Shown here: piece by piece, positions 36,314-44,915 of the stretch
Numbering within the stretch: the first letter of the stretch is position 1
Layout of the letters: each line of letters begins with the position of its first letter
Source of the DNA: Legionellaceae bacterium
GTDB lineage: Bacteria > Pseudomonadota > Gammaproteobacteria > Legionellales > Legionellaceae
Direction of reading: 5' to 3'
DNA: 64,000 bases
NCBI GenBank assembly: GCA_020831865.1
Contig: JAFIFT010000005.1
Span: 124,001-188,000, forward strand
Program-made: the position numbers and the translations under genes
The notes under the pieces: generated by a model
Told to the model about the DNA's origin: nothing
What the model saw: only the letters and a program-made list of their open reading frames with translations
Database searches by the model: none

Positions 36314-38404
36314 TCACACATACCAGATACCGTTCCAGTCCGTGGGCGGTGATGTTAAAAAAGATTCACAACGCTCGATATAGAGTGACGCCAGTGTATC
36401 GCCGGGATAGGCTGGCGGCAATTGGCGAAATAAATCAAGACTTTGGGCCCATTTCCCCTCCTGGTAGAGCTGAAAGGCTTTGGCAAATGCAAGCCGATGG
36501 GCGGCCAGTTGCTCGGTGGCTTGCCCCGTGACCAGCTGATAGATAGTGGTGCTTTTTGTTTTGCCTCTGACGGCCACTTCATCCAGTAAACGAAAGGGAA
36601 AATGGCGCTTGACCTGCTCATAGGTTGTCGAGCTGACAATAATCTCGGATTGGTAGCTTTTATTAATCTTTTCCAAGCGGCTGGCCAAATTTACCGAATC
36701 GCCCAATGCAGTAAAATTTAGCCTGTCGGTGGAGCCGACATTACCGACAATGGCATCCCCGCTATTAATGCCAATGCGAATCGTAAATTGTGGTCTGCCG
36801 CAAGCCTTGTTTTTTTGATTGAGTACCGTAAGGCGCTCAATCATTTCTACGGCAGTGCAACAGGCATGGTAGGCATGGTTTGGATCTTTATCGGCAGCAT
36901 TCCACAGGGCCATGATGGCATCGCCAATATACTTATCCACCGTTCCCTGATGAGTGATAACCGCATCGGTCATCGTTTGAAAATAATCAGAAAGAAACTG
37001 CATTAACTCCTGTGGCGTACTGTTCTCGGCCAGTTGAGTAAAATTTTTGATATCCGAAAACAAAATACTAATACACTGATGATTGCCACCAACCTGGACT
37101 AACTGACCGCTGCGAATGAGCTTTTTAACCAGGGAATGCGGCACGTAACGCTGAAAAGACATCAGGCTGCTGCGCATCAGCGCCATATTCTTATTCATAT
37201 CACTGATTTCTTTGATACGTGTTTTAATAAAAGGGCGTGGGGCAAGACGCAATTGGGTAATATCCTTGACTTCACTGGTGAGCTGAATAATAGGCAAAGA
37301 GATGCGGCCGGCGATATAGCGTGCCAGCAGGGTGCCGAGGAACAATACCGCCAGGGTGATGAAAAACGCCTTGATGCTCAGTTCCTTGAGGGGGCCCAAA
37401 ATATCATCGGCAGGCACAATAATGGTAACGGCCCAGGGGTCTTCGGCATCCACTTTAATTTTTTGATAGGCGCCGTAATACTCTTCTCCCTGTTGTTGAT
37501 ATTTGTGAATCAGACGTTCTTTGTCTTTATCCGCCAGCGCTGCAGGGGGGGCCTGATAGTGGCTTATCTTATCGCTCGAGAGGATTTTGCCGCGGATATC
37601 TTCTTTGGTATGGGCATGGTTAAAGGCAACTATTTTACCGTTTGCCGCGCTAATAAACAGCATGGCATTGGGGGTAATATACAGTTGGTTAATATAATAC
37701 TGGAAGGTATCCATCGTGATATCAATCCCGACAACCCCTTTGACACGATCATGCTCATCATATACCGCCTGGGAAAGGGTGATGCCCATGGAGCCAGTGG
37801 TTCCCTTATCCATTTCATGAAAGGCATAAATATCGGTCCAGTACGGTTGTTTTTTATCCTTTGCCTGGATATACCAGGGGCGTGTCCGGGGCTCGAACGG
37901 CGGGATGTCTTTTTGGGCAATGGGCTGATGGTCTTCGTCCAGCTGGATACGGATACGCGAGGGGGGACTTTGTGAGGCGAGGAGGTAATTTATGGCAACG
38001 ACACCGGCCTTTTCTCGATCGGCGGCAAAAAAATCACCTTGCTCTGTGCCGTAATACACCATATACACTTCGGGGTTATGGCGCAGATAGCTCAGTAGGT
38101 AGTCGGTAAACCTTTCTTTTTTATCGGGGTCAATAATCCCCTGCTCAATGGCATGAACGATACTTGTCAGATCGCGATCATAGGATTGAATAAAGCGACT
38201 GACGCGTTCTTCCACCAATATGGCATTTTGTTCCAGATTCGTTTTGGCGCTGGTTGTTAAAATTTGATTGAGAATAACATAATGGGTCGTAATGATAGCC
38301 GTACTGATGGTGAGCAGCAAAAAAAGAAACAAGGTTATGATGCTAAACTGGATGCTCACTTTGATGGGTTTGAAAAACGGTTTTTTTGCTTCTTTTTTGT
38401 CCAT
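36314..38404 (-). CDS. membrane adenylate cyclase with Cache sensor and HAMP
   Basis: The 696-residue protein has a membrane helix (18-42), a double-Cache periplasmic sensor (about 60-335, with PRTRPWYIQA and GVVGIDI), a second helix (about 348-370), a HAMP linker and a class III cyclase domain (about 440-620). The catalytic set is complete: metal Asp D451 (LFSDIKNFT) and D495 (DKYIGD), purine-selecting K491 and D569, and transition-state N572 and R576 (GDSVNLASR). The Lys/Asp pair predicts ATP rather than GTP as substrate. It is the last gene of a three-gene operon, only two bases after the hydrolase gene. The ligand is unknown. Confidence 0.93.
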   Translation of the reverse strand: MDKKEAKKPFFKPIKVSIQFSIITLFLFLLLTISTAIITTHYVILNQILTTSAKTNLEQNAILVEERVSRFIQSYDRDLTSIVHAIEQGIIDPDKKERFTDYLLSYLRHNPEVYMVYYGTEQGDFFAADREKAGVVAINYLLASQSPPSRIRIQLDEDHQPIAQKDIPPFEPRTRPWYIQAKDKKQPYWTDIYAFHEMDKGTTGSMGITLSQAVYDEHDRVKGVVGIDITMDTFQYYINQLYITPNAMLFISAANGKIVAFNHAHTKEDIRGKILSSDKISHYQAPPAALADKDKERLIHKYQQQGEEYYGAYQKIKVDAEDPWAVTIIVPADDILGPLKELSIKAFFITLAVLFLGTLLARYIAGRISLPIIQLTSEVKDITQLRLAPRPFIKTRIKEISDMNKNMALMRSSLMSFQRYVPHSLVKKLIRSGQLVQVGGNHQCISILFSDIKNFTQLAENSTPQELMQFLSDYFQTMTDAVITHQGTVDKYIGDAIMALWNAADKDPNHAYHACCTAVEMIERLTVLNQKNKACGRPQFTIRIGINSGDAIVGNVGSTDRLNFTALGDSVNLASRLEKINKSYQSEIIVSSTTYEQVKRHFPFRLLDEVAVRGKTKSTTIYQLVTGQATEQLAAHRLAFAKAFQLYQEGKWAQSLDLFRQLPPAYPGDTLASLYIERCESFLTSPPTDWNGIWYV

Positions 38405-38406
38405 GG

Positions 38407-39162
38407 CTAAAACTCAAAGGCTTGTGCGGCCTGGACAAATCCCAGAAAGCCATCCTGGCTGGCATCCGGTAGCTGCCGATCATCGTAATCATACAACCAC
38501 ATTTTGGCTTTCACCGGACTGGCCAGCTCCTTCAGTTCATTATAGTGGGCATGCTGCTGGCTGTGTACACATGATGTTTCGCAATCCTGAAAAATGAGAT
38601 CGGCTTCCTGATAGGCCGGTATCAGGCTCTTCTTATCCAGGCGAGTATCCGTGGTAATAAAAATAGTTTGCTTATCGCCCTGAATCAAGAGGCCATAACT
38701 GGGCAACAGCACATTATTGCTGAAGGTATGCTCTGTTTTGACCAAACGGAACCGATAATCCTGCCAGTGAAATTGTTGATTGGCGATCGGCTGTACCGCA
38801 AAAAAAGTATCCAGGGTGGCGGGTTGCTCCTCAAGCGAGGACATGCCGCCTGACAATACGTTATTCCATAACCGGTCAACCTGATCGGGGCTGATATAAA
38901 GGGCTGGGCGTTTTTGGGCAACAAAATACTGATAAAAACCAAATAACTCGAGACCGCCGGTATGATCGGAGTGTAAATGGCTGATATACACCGCATCAAT
39001 ATCGTTGAATGAGTAGCCCAAAGCAAATAAGGAATGGCGGATATCGCCTCCGCAGTCGATCAATAATTTGTGCCCGGACTTGCTGATGAGCAACATGTTC
39101 GACTGATATTTCTCCTTTCCTATGGATAACGCTGATGCCACTCCTAAAAATATCAGTTTCAT
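38407..39162 (-). CDS. metallo-beta-lactamase-fold hydrolase, RNase Z/cyclic-nucleotide-phosphodiesterase-like
   Basis: The 251-residue protein shows the MBL signature H62-x-H64-x-D66-H67 (HLHSDHTGG). Further likely metal ligands are the His in KTEHTF, the Asp in TTDTRLD and the His in HAHYNEL. The layout and size are those of the RNase Z/class II-like phosphodiesterase branch, not of quorum-quenching or glyoxalase types, though this branch is hard to resolve by eye. Sitting 2 bases before a cyclase and 17 bases after a cNMP-binding protein, it could degrade cAMP. An AAGGAGC site precedes the ATG. Confidence 0.8.
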   Translation of the reverse strand: MKLIFLGVASALSIGKEKYQSNMLLISKSGHKLLIDCGGDIRHSLFALGYSFNDIDAVYISHLHSDHTGGLELFGFYQYFVAQKRPALYISPDQVDRLWNNVLSGGMSSLEEQPATLDTFFAVQPIANQQFHWQDYRFRLVKTEHTFSNNVLLPSYGLLIQGDKQTIFITTDTRLDKKSLIPAYQEADLIFQDCETSCVHSQQHAHYNELKELASPVKAKMWLYDYDDRQLPDASQDGFLGFVQAAQAFEF

Positions 39163-39179
39163 AGTTGTCTTGCTCCTTT

Positions 39180-40352
39180 TTAGATGGGTCGAAGAATGAA
39201 ATTAAAGCCCAGGACAAATCCGGCCCACAGCCCAATACTGATGTGCGATATCGATACGCCAATCAATGTTTGCGAACGGGCATACATCCAGCCCCATAAT
39301 AAACCGGGGAAAAAAACCACAAAGGCATATAAGCCCGATAAATGGATATGGACAACGGAAAAAATAACATTGGCCAGAATGATAGCCGTCCAGGTTTTAT
39401 ATTTTCCACTCAGAAAATAATCTAAGGAGCTTTGCAGGATTCCGCGCGCTAAAAACTCCTGTATCACGGCAAATATCGCATAGAGACTGGCATAAAGCAT
39501 GATCAAGCTCAGGGTAGCATCCGTGCGATACTGAGGGTGCAGAAAATCATGGGGATTAAATAAGGGCTCCTGCGCATATTGGCTCATGTTTTCAATTATG
39601 AGCCATTTCATCGCAGTCAATGCCAGGAGCACCGGTACGGTAAAGCGCAGGCAATCGTGCAAGGCAAAACGCCAGTTTCGGGTGGTGATACCAAAAAATG
39701 CTGCGGATAATTGGCTGCTTTTGCAGAAATACAGTAAAAAAAAGGCGAAGAGCAAGATAAAGGGGATCGAAATAATGCTGGTGCCTTGTACCGTTGGCAG
39801 ATGACGAATTGCCAGGCCTAAGCTTACGGTGTACAGTAATATGCCGATGAGCACCACAATGAAAAAGCGCATCACCAACGCGTTTTGCTGTTTGATCATC
39901 AATTCCTGTTGCAGCGATTGCACCGTGATCTCGGTCGTATAGCGCAGGCGCCGGTTCAGTTCTTTGGCAATATTGCGACAAAGCGTAAGAAAAACAGCAG
40001 ACATCGCACCAGATTGCATGGCTTTGAGCGAGCGAAGCGGAAAGGCCTGTACCGTCACCTCATTCAGGGCAATGACACTTGCAGAAGCCGTTTGCTCCTC
40101 CACCAGGGACATCTCACCCACCGTATCACCGCTACTTAATGTCGTAATGTTGTGGCTGGCATCGGAGGACGCCAGGCGCTTTCGTACGACAACATCACCG
40201 GACAAAACAACATACAGCGCGGGTATCCACTGGCCTTCCTCAATGAGTACTTCGCCGGCAGCATATTGTTCTTTTCGGGATATGTCCTGTAGTTTCTTCA
40301 GGTCGCTTCCATCTAAGTCTCTGAAAAGAAAGATGGTTTTTTCTGGCATCAT
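39180..40352 (-). CDS. cNMP-binding domain fused to CPBP intramembrane protease-like domain
   Basis: Residues 15-130 form a cyclic-nucleotide-binding domain (GEVLIEEG, LYVVLSGDVVV, GDTVGEMSLVEEQTASASV). The phosphate-binding Glu (E80) is present but the usual Arg nine residues later is A89, so ligand binding may be altered. After a coiled linker there are about seven helices with CPBP/ABI motifs: Q298-E299-xxx-R303 in place of EExxxR, FSVVH335 and SISH370. The second Glu, the Arg and both His are kept. It heads the operon with the hydrolase and the cyclase. I know of no named protein with this pairing; a cAMP-gated membrane protease or receptor is an inference. Confidence 0.8.
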   Translation of the reverse strand: MMPEKTIFLFRDLDGSDLKKLQDISRKEQYAAGEVLIEEGQWIPALYVVLSGDVVVRKRLASSDASHNITTLSSGDTVGEMSLVEEQTASASVIALNEVTVQAFPLRSLKAMQSGAMSAVFLTLCRNIAKELNRRLRYTTEITVQSLQQELMIKQQNALVMRFFIVVLIGILLYTVSLGLAIRHLPTVQGTSIISIPFILLFAFFLLYFCKSSQLSAAFFGITTRNWRFALHDCLRFTVPVLLALTAMKWLIIENMSQYAQEPLFNPHDFLHPQYRTDATLSLIMLYASLYAIFAVIQEFLARGILQSSLDYFLSGKYKTWTAIILANVIFSVVHIHLSGLYAFVVFFPGLLWGWMYARSQTLIGVSISHISIGLWAGFVLGFNFILRPI

Positions 40353-40465
40353 ATCTTTTTCTCTCTTGAGAAAGGCAAACGGGCTTTATAGTAGTATAGT
40401 AGACTAGTTTTGCGATGATACCGTATTATCCGAAAAAGCAGGGGGCATCTGATCTGGAGTCGCCG

Positions 40466-41323
40466 CTATCGGGTAGACTTTTTGATGGCCGAGATCGGAA
40501 TGAGTGTTTCGCTGCCGTGCGCGCTTTGCCGTGGGAGGCCGCGCCAGCCATGGCCGTAAATCACCTCATAGCTCAGCGGATATTTTTCACCGTCAAAATA
40601 GGTGTGATGATAGTGCTCTTTAAACCATTGCAGCCGGTTTTTTCCGCTCAATCCCCGGTTCCGGTCGCTGTGAATATTTTTAACCCCTTGGGCTTTTAAC
40701 GCATAGAGCATATCGTTGACGCTGCGATAGCGCAGACGTAACCACTCCATATCGACCACCGGGTCGAGGATGTTTTCCCCGAGCAGCTGATCGCCGATAT
40801 CATGCATATCGGCAAAGTCATTGGTATGGGCATAGTTATCCAGGCCTGCGTAAATGGTTCTGATTTCTTTAAAGGTATCGGGGCCCAGCGTGCTGAACAT
40901 GAAGCAGGCATGGCGGTTCATCACGCGAGCCACTTCCCGAAATAACAGTCTGCTGTCCGGTGACCAATGCACGACCTGATTGGAAAATACCAGATCGAAG
41001 CTGCCATCGGCAAAAGGCAGCTGATGCATATCCGCGCAGAGCAGAGGCCATTTTCGCAACCAGCCTTGTTTTTTTTGTACTTGCCGCAGCATATTCAGGG
41101 ATAAATCGAGGCTGACAACGGTGGCGTTGGGATAGCGTTTGCGCAGTTGGCTGCTCCATAAGCCGCTGCCACAACCAAGATCGAGAATATAGCGGGGATT
41201 GAGCTTGATAAAATCGAGTCGCGCCAGTAAACGGGCACCAATTTCGCGTTGAACTTTGGCGCTGTGGTCATAGTACGGAGCGGCTTTATCAAAAGCCTTG
41301 CCAATTTCATGTTTTAACGTCAT
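40466..41323 (-). CDS. bioC: malonyl-ACP O-methyltransferase BioC
   Basis: This 285-residue SAM-dependent enzyme methylates malonyl-ACP so that the fatty-acid cycle can build the pimeloyl part of biotin. It opens with the BioC-like FDKAAPYYDHSAKVQREIGARLL, followed by the SAM site LDLGCGSGLWS, then LPFADGSFDLVFSNQVVHW. The rest matches the BioC C-terminal cap. No other bio gene is nearby, but bioC beside comF is common in gamma-proteobacteria. It is divergent from comF, separated by only 31 bases. Confidence 0.9.
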   Translation of the reverse strand: MTLKHEIGKAFDKAAPYYDHSAKVQREIGARLLARLDFIKLNPRYILDLGCGSGLWSSQLRKRYPNATVVSLDLSLNMLRQVQKKQGWLRKWPLLCADMHQLPFADGSFDLVFSNQVVHWSPDSRLLFREVARVMNRHACFMFSTLGPDTFKEIRTIYAGLDNYAHTNDFADMHDIGDQLLGENILDPVVDMEWLRLRYRSVNDMLYALKAQGVKNIHSDRNRGLSGKNRLQWFKEHYHHTYFDGEKYPLSYEVIYGHGWRGLPRQSAHGSETLIPISAIKKSTR

Positions 41324-41354
41324 ATTGCCTCAATATCACGGAGAGAGTCCAGCC

Positions 41355-42047
41355 ATGTCAGGGTTTCGCAGTATAGCACAATTTTGCCGTATATCCGCAC
41401 AATGTGTCCTTTGTGCCACATTGCATCGCCAGTCAGGGGCGCTCTGTCCGAACTGTTTGCCTTTGTTTCAGTCCCTATCGTTTCAGTGCAGGCACTGCGC
41501 CATGCCCTTGCCGGATGACCATTATCCTATATGCGGTTCCTGTCTTATCAAGGCGCCGCAATATCAGCAAGCGTATGCCAGTCTGTTATATTGCGAGCCT
41601 CTGAAAAGCCTGTTACAGCGTTATAAATATCAACAGCAGTTGCCCTTGGCTCAATGTTTTATAGAGCTCATGCTGGCAAAGCCAGCGCCCTTTCTCACAG
41701 AGGATTGTATTCTGATTCCCGTGCCCCAGCATCGCAAAAAACTGCGGCAACGCGGCTTTAATCCCGTGGCGGAAATTGCCAAAGGTTTAGCACGTCAGTT
41801 AGAGCGCCCACTCTTACTCCGGCAGGCTACCAAGCAGTGGGAAACACCGGCGCAGGCCAGTCTGGGCAGCCGGGAACGGCGCCGTAATCTGCGGGGTTGT
41901 TTTCGCTGTGCCCCGATTGCAGGAGGTCGCCTGGTGATTATCGATGATTTGCTGACCAGTGGCAGTACCGTGGCAGAATTCGGCCGCTGTTTGTATCAGG
42001 CCGGCGCGCAGGAGGTGCGGGTCTGGAGTCTGGCGCGCGCCGTCTGA
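41355..42047 (+). CDS. comF: ComF family phosphoribosyltransferase-like protein
   Basis: The 230-residue protein has an N-terminal zinc-finger-like part with four Cys pairs (CVLCATLH, LCPNC, CRHCAMPLP, ICGSC) and a C-terminal PRTase fold with the PRPP loop VIIDDLLTSGSTVAE. ComF proteins take part in uptake of transforming DNA, probably with ssDNA handling in the cytoplasm. In Legionella comF is a competence gene. The ATG at 41355 has GGAGAGAG upstream. It is divergent from bioC. Confidence 0.94.
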   Translation: MSGFRSIAQFCRISAQCVLCATLHRQSGALCPNCLPLFQSLSFQCRHCAMPLPDDHYPICGSCLIKAPQYQQAYASLLYCEPLKSLLQRYKYQQQLPLAQCFIELMLAKPAPFLTEDCILIPVPQHRKKLRQRGFNPVAEIAKGLARQLERPLLLRQATKQWETPAQASLGSRERRRNLRGCFRCAPIAGGRLVIIDDLLTSGSTVAEFGRCLYQAGAQEVRVWSLARAV

Positions 42048-42121
42048 TGAAGGCGCAAACTGGCACGATTTGCCCTTAGGGTGTACACTTTGAGATAAGC
42101 ACATCGATGGGGAGACACACC

Positions 42122-42388
42122 ATGCTAATCACATTGCAAAATCGATACAATGAGGAGGAAATGCTGGAGTGTTTACGTGAGGTTTTGCATCTCTTCAAGG
42201 CGCGTTATCAGATCAGCTATTACCGTGCCATACAACTTGAACTGACTCTGGTGGATGCACAGGGCATGGATGTGGAATTGGTCGATCAACACAGCGATAC
42301 GCCCTATCGCCATTTTAAATTCTGTGAGTCGCATTCTTTGACCGGGACAGCGCCCATACTTCGTCTGGTGGTTGATAATACGCGCTGA
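42122..42388 (+). CDS. conserved small protein of unknown function
   Basis: This 88-residue protein begins MLITLQNRYNEEEMLECLREVLHLF and has an alpha-beta pattern with a conserved-looking central strand (LELTLVDAQGMDVELVD). It has no signal peptide or membrane helix. I cannot assign a family. The ATG at 42122 follows GGGGAGA by nine bases. It lies 74 bases after comF on the same strand and could be co-transcribed with it. Confidence 0.6.
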   Translation: MLITLQNRYNEEEMLECLREVLHLFKARYQISYYRAIQLELTLVDAQGMDVELVDQHSDTPYRHFKFCESHSLTGTAPILRLVVDNTR

Positions 42389-42465
42389 GCGTAATCCGAC
42401 CGCTCTGGATGACGTCATAACGTTTTCTCATTGGCAAAGTATGATTTCACCCAGGGCGTGCCTGC

Positions 42466-42494
42466 TTCAAATGCGGGAAAGTTTTTGTTACTAT
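42466..42494 (+). promoter_or_regulatory. promoter of the 55-residue protein gene
   Basis: TTCAAA (42466-42471) and TACTAT (42489-42494) are 17 bases apart, 55 bases before the ATG at 42550. Confidence 0.5.
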
Positions 42495-42549
42495 GAAAGC
42501 GTTGGTATGGATCCAACACCTGTTCGGGTTGATAAAGAGGAGCGTTGCC

Positions 42550-42717
42550 ATGAATTCAAGGGATAGAAGCGAGTTTGGCACCGAAGTATCCGAGTTGCTG
42601 GATACTCTGACAGACGAGAATGATCGTTCGACAAAATTGGGAAGACGGAGGCTTATCGAAGATTTGAATGAACAACGGATGTTGGAAGCAGAATTAAGTG
42701 ATTACGAAATGGCATGA
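42550..42717 (+). CDS. small charged protein, PA3496-family-like
   Basis: The 55-residue protein is highly charged. Its C-terminal half, LGRRRLIEDLNEQRMLEAEL, resembles the conserved RRxIEDxxExRRLxxxL stretch of the PA3496 family, small proteins linked to envelope integrity. The N-terminal half is not conserved as far as I can tell. It has a GAGGAG ribosome binding site, its own promoter and a very strong terminator, so it is a complete one-gene unit. That support makes expression likely even though the family match is short. Confidence 0.6.
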   Translation: MNSRDRSEFGTEVSELLDTLTDENDRSTKLGRRRLIEDLNEQRMLEAELSDYEMA

Positions 42718-42747
42718 TATCGCCCGGTCCGATGACTGCCTCACGCG

Positions 42748-42780
42748 AAAGCGGGTTGAAGCCATTCAGCCCGCTTTTTT
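42748..42780 (+). terminator. strong intrinsic terminator
   Basis: GCGGGTTGAA and TTCAGCCCGC form a 10-bp stem with one G-T pair and a GCCA tetraloop, flanked by AAA and TTTTTT that extend it. It closes the 55-residue gene. Confidence 0.92.
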
Positions 42781-43001
42781 CTTATGAGTACGATACGGCT
42801 CCCACACTTGTCTGAGGACGATCGGTCGTCCAATATCTCCTCATCGTTGCTAAGGCTCTGATAGCGCGCTTAGGTGCCAAAATATGGAGCAAAGGGACAC
42901 TTGCCCCTTTGCGGACGGAACCCGTTTCAGCATGCTGACCTTGCGCCTCTGCCCACAGCCAGGTTTTTTGTTGCAGGCATTGTGGTGAATAATAAAATAA
43001 T
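42781..43001. other. non-coding gap with small hairpins
   Basis: No believable gene is seen between the terminator and the next promoter. Two hairpins are clear: GGACGA-TCGG-TCGTCC (42816-42831) and GCAAAGGG...CCCTTTGC (42889-42912). They may belong to an unannotated short RNA or be chance. Confidence 0.4.
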
Positions 43002-43030
43002 TTGCTCATTATTTGCTTTCCTGCTACTAT
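43002..43030 (+). promoter_or_regulatory. promoter of the 596-residue orphan gene
   Basis: TTGCTC (43002-43007) and TACTAT (43025-43030) are 17 bases apart, giving a leader of about 30 bases. Confidence 0.6.
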
Positions 43031-43066
43031 TCCGGGCAGTATCTCTACCAGTAACCGGGAGCCTTT

Positions 43067-44857
43067 ATGCATCCTGATATTCGTGCCGGCCAAATCATCA
43101 GTAGGTTGCAATCGCTTAAAACAGCATTGGAACAGTCGCCGCTGTTTAACATGCAGGCCATGCGCCAGAGTAAGCATTGGCAGGTGAGCCGAAATCCTTC
43201 TCTTTTTACGCCCTTTCAAGAAGCCTATGATCGTATTGATGGTGTGAGAAAAAAAGAGCAGTCGCCTGAAGCCTTGTTTTTAGCGGCGAGGCAGGACAAT
43301 TTTTCCCCAGACCTTGATAGGATTGATCAACTGCAATTTATTTTGCAGCGATTGACACAACTGGATCAGTTTTTTGCGCTGGATGAGGAGGCCTTGGCCG
43401 TATGGCAAGCCTATCTCACCGGGCATGCTTATTATCAGGAAGGAAAGGTGCGGGGGGTTGAGAAATGGGTACAATTTCTTGACAGCCTTGCTGAGGCACA
43501 GAACAAAGCAGCCCACATGGAGGCTACGCTTAGCATGGTCAATGCACTGATGCGAGCGATGCAATCGGATATGACGCTATCGGCCAGTGTGTGCGGTTCG
43601 GCTTTAGACGCCTTGGATGCTTTGGATGCGCTAGAGCGTCCAGGCCTGCGGCGGCTCTACCATACTATCCAGAGCATAACACAGCCTGGTCAGCAGAGTT
43701 TCAGTAAGCGACTGGCCCTGTTTCTGGAACTAGACAAAGACCATCAAGCCGTCTTTGCACAGGTTCTGCACCATCTCTCCCAGCCGGATCGGCAAGAGAT
43801 GCTTGCAGCTGTGCAGAGGGAGGTTGCATTTGAGTATCAACGTCACTTGCTACAAGGCCTGAACCCTGAAGACTCCAATGCGGAGTTTCCGCGTGCTGTT
43901 CTTGCGATTATCAATGCGCCTGCCGTTGTGCGGCAAATCGCCAGGGGCACGCCTGCGGAGCAAGAGTTGACCCTGTCTCTGGTAGAAGACTATCTGGTTG
44001 CGCGGCTTGACGGGCAGCCACTGGCAGAAGCGCTGCAACAAAGCAAAGAGTGGGCGGTACTGTATCGCCTGGCGTTTTGTTTCCCGGCAGCTGCCAGCTA
44101 TGTTCAACAGCAGTTGGCACGGTCTTCACCCCGAGACTGCCTGCAATCTCCTGATTTTGTGCACACTATTGTGAAGCTGAGCCTGGATGCCGCCCACATG
44201 CCGTCTGTGGAACGACAGATTCTTGAACGCGCGTACCGTCATTTACCGGCATTGCTCGCACAACAACGACAAGCGCATCCGCTCCATGAGCCAGAGCAAT
44301 GCAAGCGCTTTATTATTCAAAGTATGGCGCTATTCGCCCAACAGCGCTTGGCTGAAAAAGAGAAACTGGAGGGGATAGAGCCTTATCACCCGCATTTCAG
44401 GGCGCTGGAGGCAGTGATTCGGTCGTTGGCGGCGGCGCTGGTGGCAGGCGATAAGCGACAGCAGGTTTTGCAGGATTTTCTTGGCGCCATTCATGCGGCT
44501 AAACGACAACACTTTTATGCGCCAGCCGAGCCCGGCTCACCCGCGGAACCGGACCTGTCCAAACTCACCGTTGATGCGGTTGCCCAATTTTATACGGCTT
44601 GTACCGATGCAGCGCGGCAAACGGCCCAGCACTATCAGGATGCCACCGGGATGGGCAGTATTTTGGCAGATTGCCTGAAAGCGCTGGCCAATTGGTGTAT
44701 CAAGGTCTTGAGCCTGGGATACCAACCGGCCTGGTTTGCCCGCCGTCACTTCCCGACGGCCACCGTTGCTGATACGCTCTGCCAGATTAAAAGCCGTCTG
44801 GATACGGTGGTGCAGGAATTGACGCCGTCAGAGCCGTTGCCCGCGCTGTCTGAATAA
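43067..44857 (+). CDS. orphan 596-residue helical protein, possible effector
   Basis: I do not recognise this protein. It is predicted almost wholly helical. A short DALDALDALDAL repeat lies near residue 185. The last 75 residues form a module: TAQHYQDATGMGSILADCL, a hydrophobic stretch ALANWCIKVLSLGY, then FARRHFPTATVADTLCQIKSRL, which parallels the end of the helical protein at 26.9 kb. There is no signal peptide. GGGAG precedes the ATG, and the gene has its own promoter and a terminator upstream. It lies alone between small genes and glmU. Export by a type IVB system would fit size, composition and isolation, but no direct signal proves it. Confidence 0.6.
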   Translation: MHPDIRAGQIISRLQSLKTALEQSPLFNMQAMRQSKHWQVSRNPSLFTPFQEAYDRIDGVRKKEQSPEALFLAARQDNFSPDLDRIDQLQFILQRLTQLDQFFALDEEALAVWQAYLTGHAYYQEGKVRGVEKWVQFLDSLAEAQNKAAHMEATLSMVNALMRAMQSDMTLSASVCGSALDALDALDALERPGLRRLYHTIQSITQPGQQSFSKRLALFLELDKDHQAVFAQVLHHLSQPDRQEMLAAVQREVAFEYQRHLLQGLNPEDSNAEFPRAVLAIINAPAVVRQIARGTPAEQELTLSLVEDYLVARLDGQPLAEALQQSKEWAVLYRLAFCFPAAASYVQQQLARSSPRDCLQSPDFVHTIVKLSLDAAHMPSVERQILERAYRHLPALLAQQRQAHPLHEPEQCKRFIIQSMALFAQQRLAEKEKLEGIEPYHPHFRALEAVIRSLAAALVAGDKRQQVLQDFLGAIHAAKRQHFYAPAEPGSPAEPDLSKLTVDAVAQFYTACTDAARQTAQHYQDATGMGSILADCLKALANWCIKVLSLGYQPAWFARRHFPTATVADTLCQIKSRLDTVVQELTPSEPLPALSE

Positions 44858-44915
44858 CCGCTTCCTCATGCCTGGCAGGGTGGTGCCGCCCTGGCAGCCT
44901 GGCTGTGGTTGTCCT

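Noticed and set aside
37136-37975. 279-codon plus-strand reading frame inside the cyclase gene
   Set aside because: It is antisense to the Cache and HAMP parts of a clearly conserved protein and has no motif of its own.
42782-43219. 145-codon minus-strand reading frame opposite the start of the 596-residue gene
   Set aside because: It lies partly over a supported gene with a good promoter and ribosome binding site, has no family features, and its composition is that of an antisense shadow.
43600-43650. Short DALDALDAL repeat in the 596-residue protein as a tandem-repeat or phase-variable tract
   Set aside because: Only about four units of nine bases with variation; too short for a repeat system and in frame throughout.
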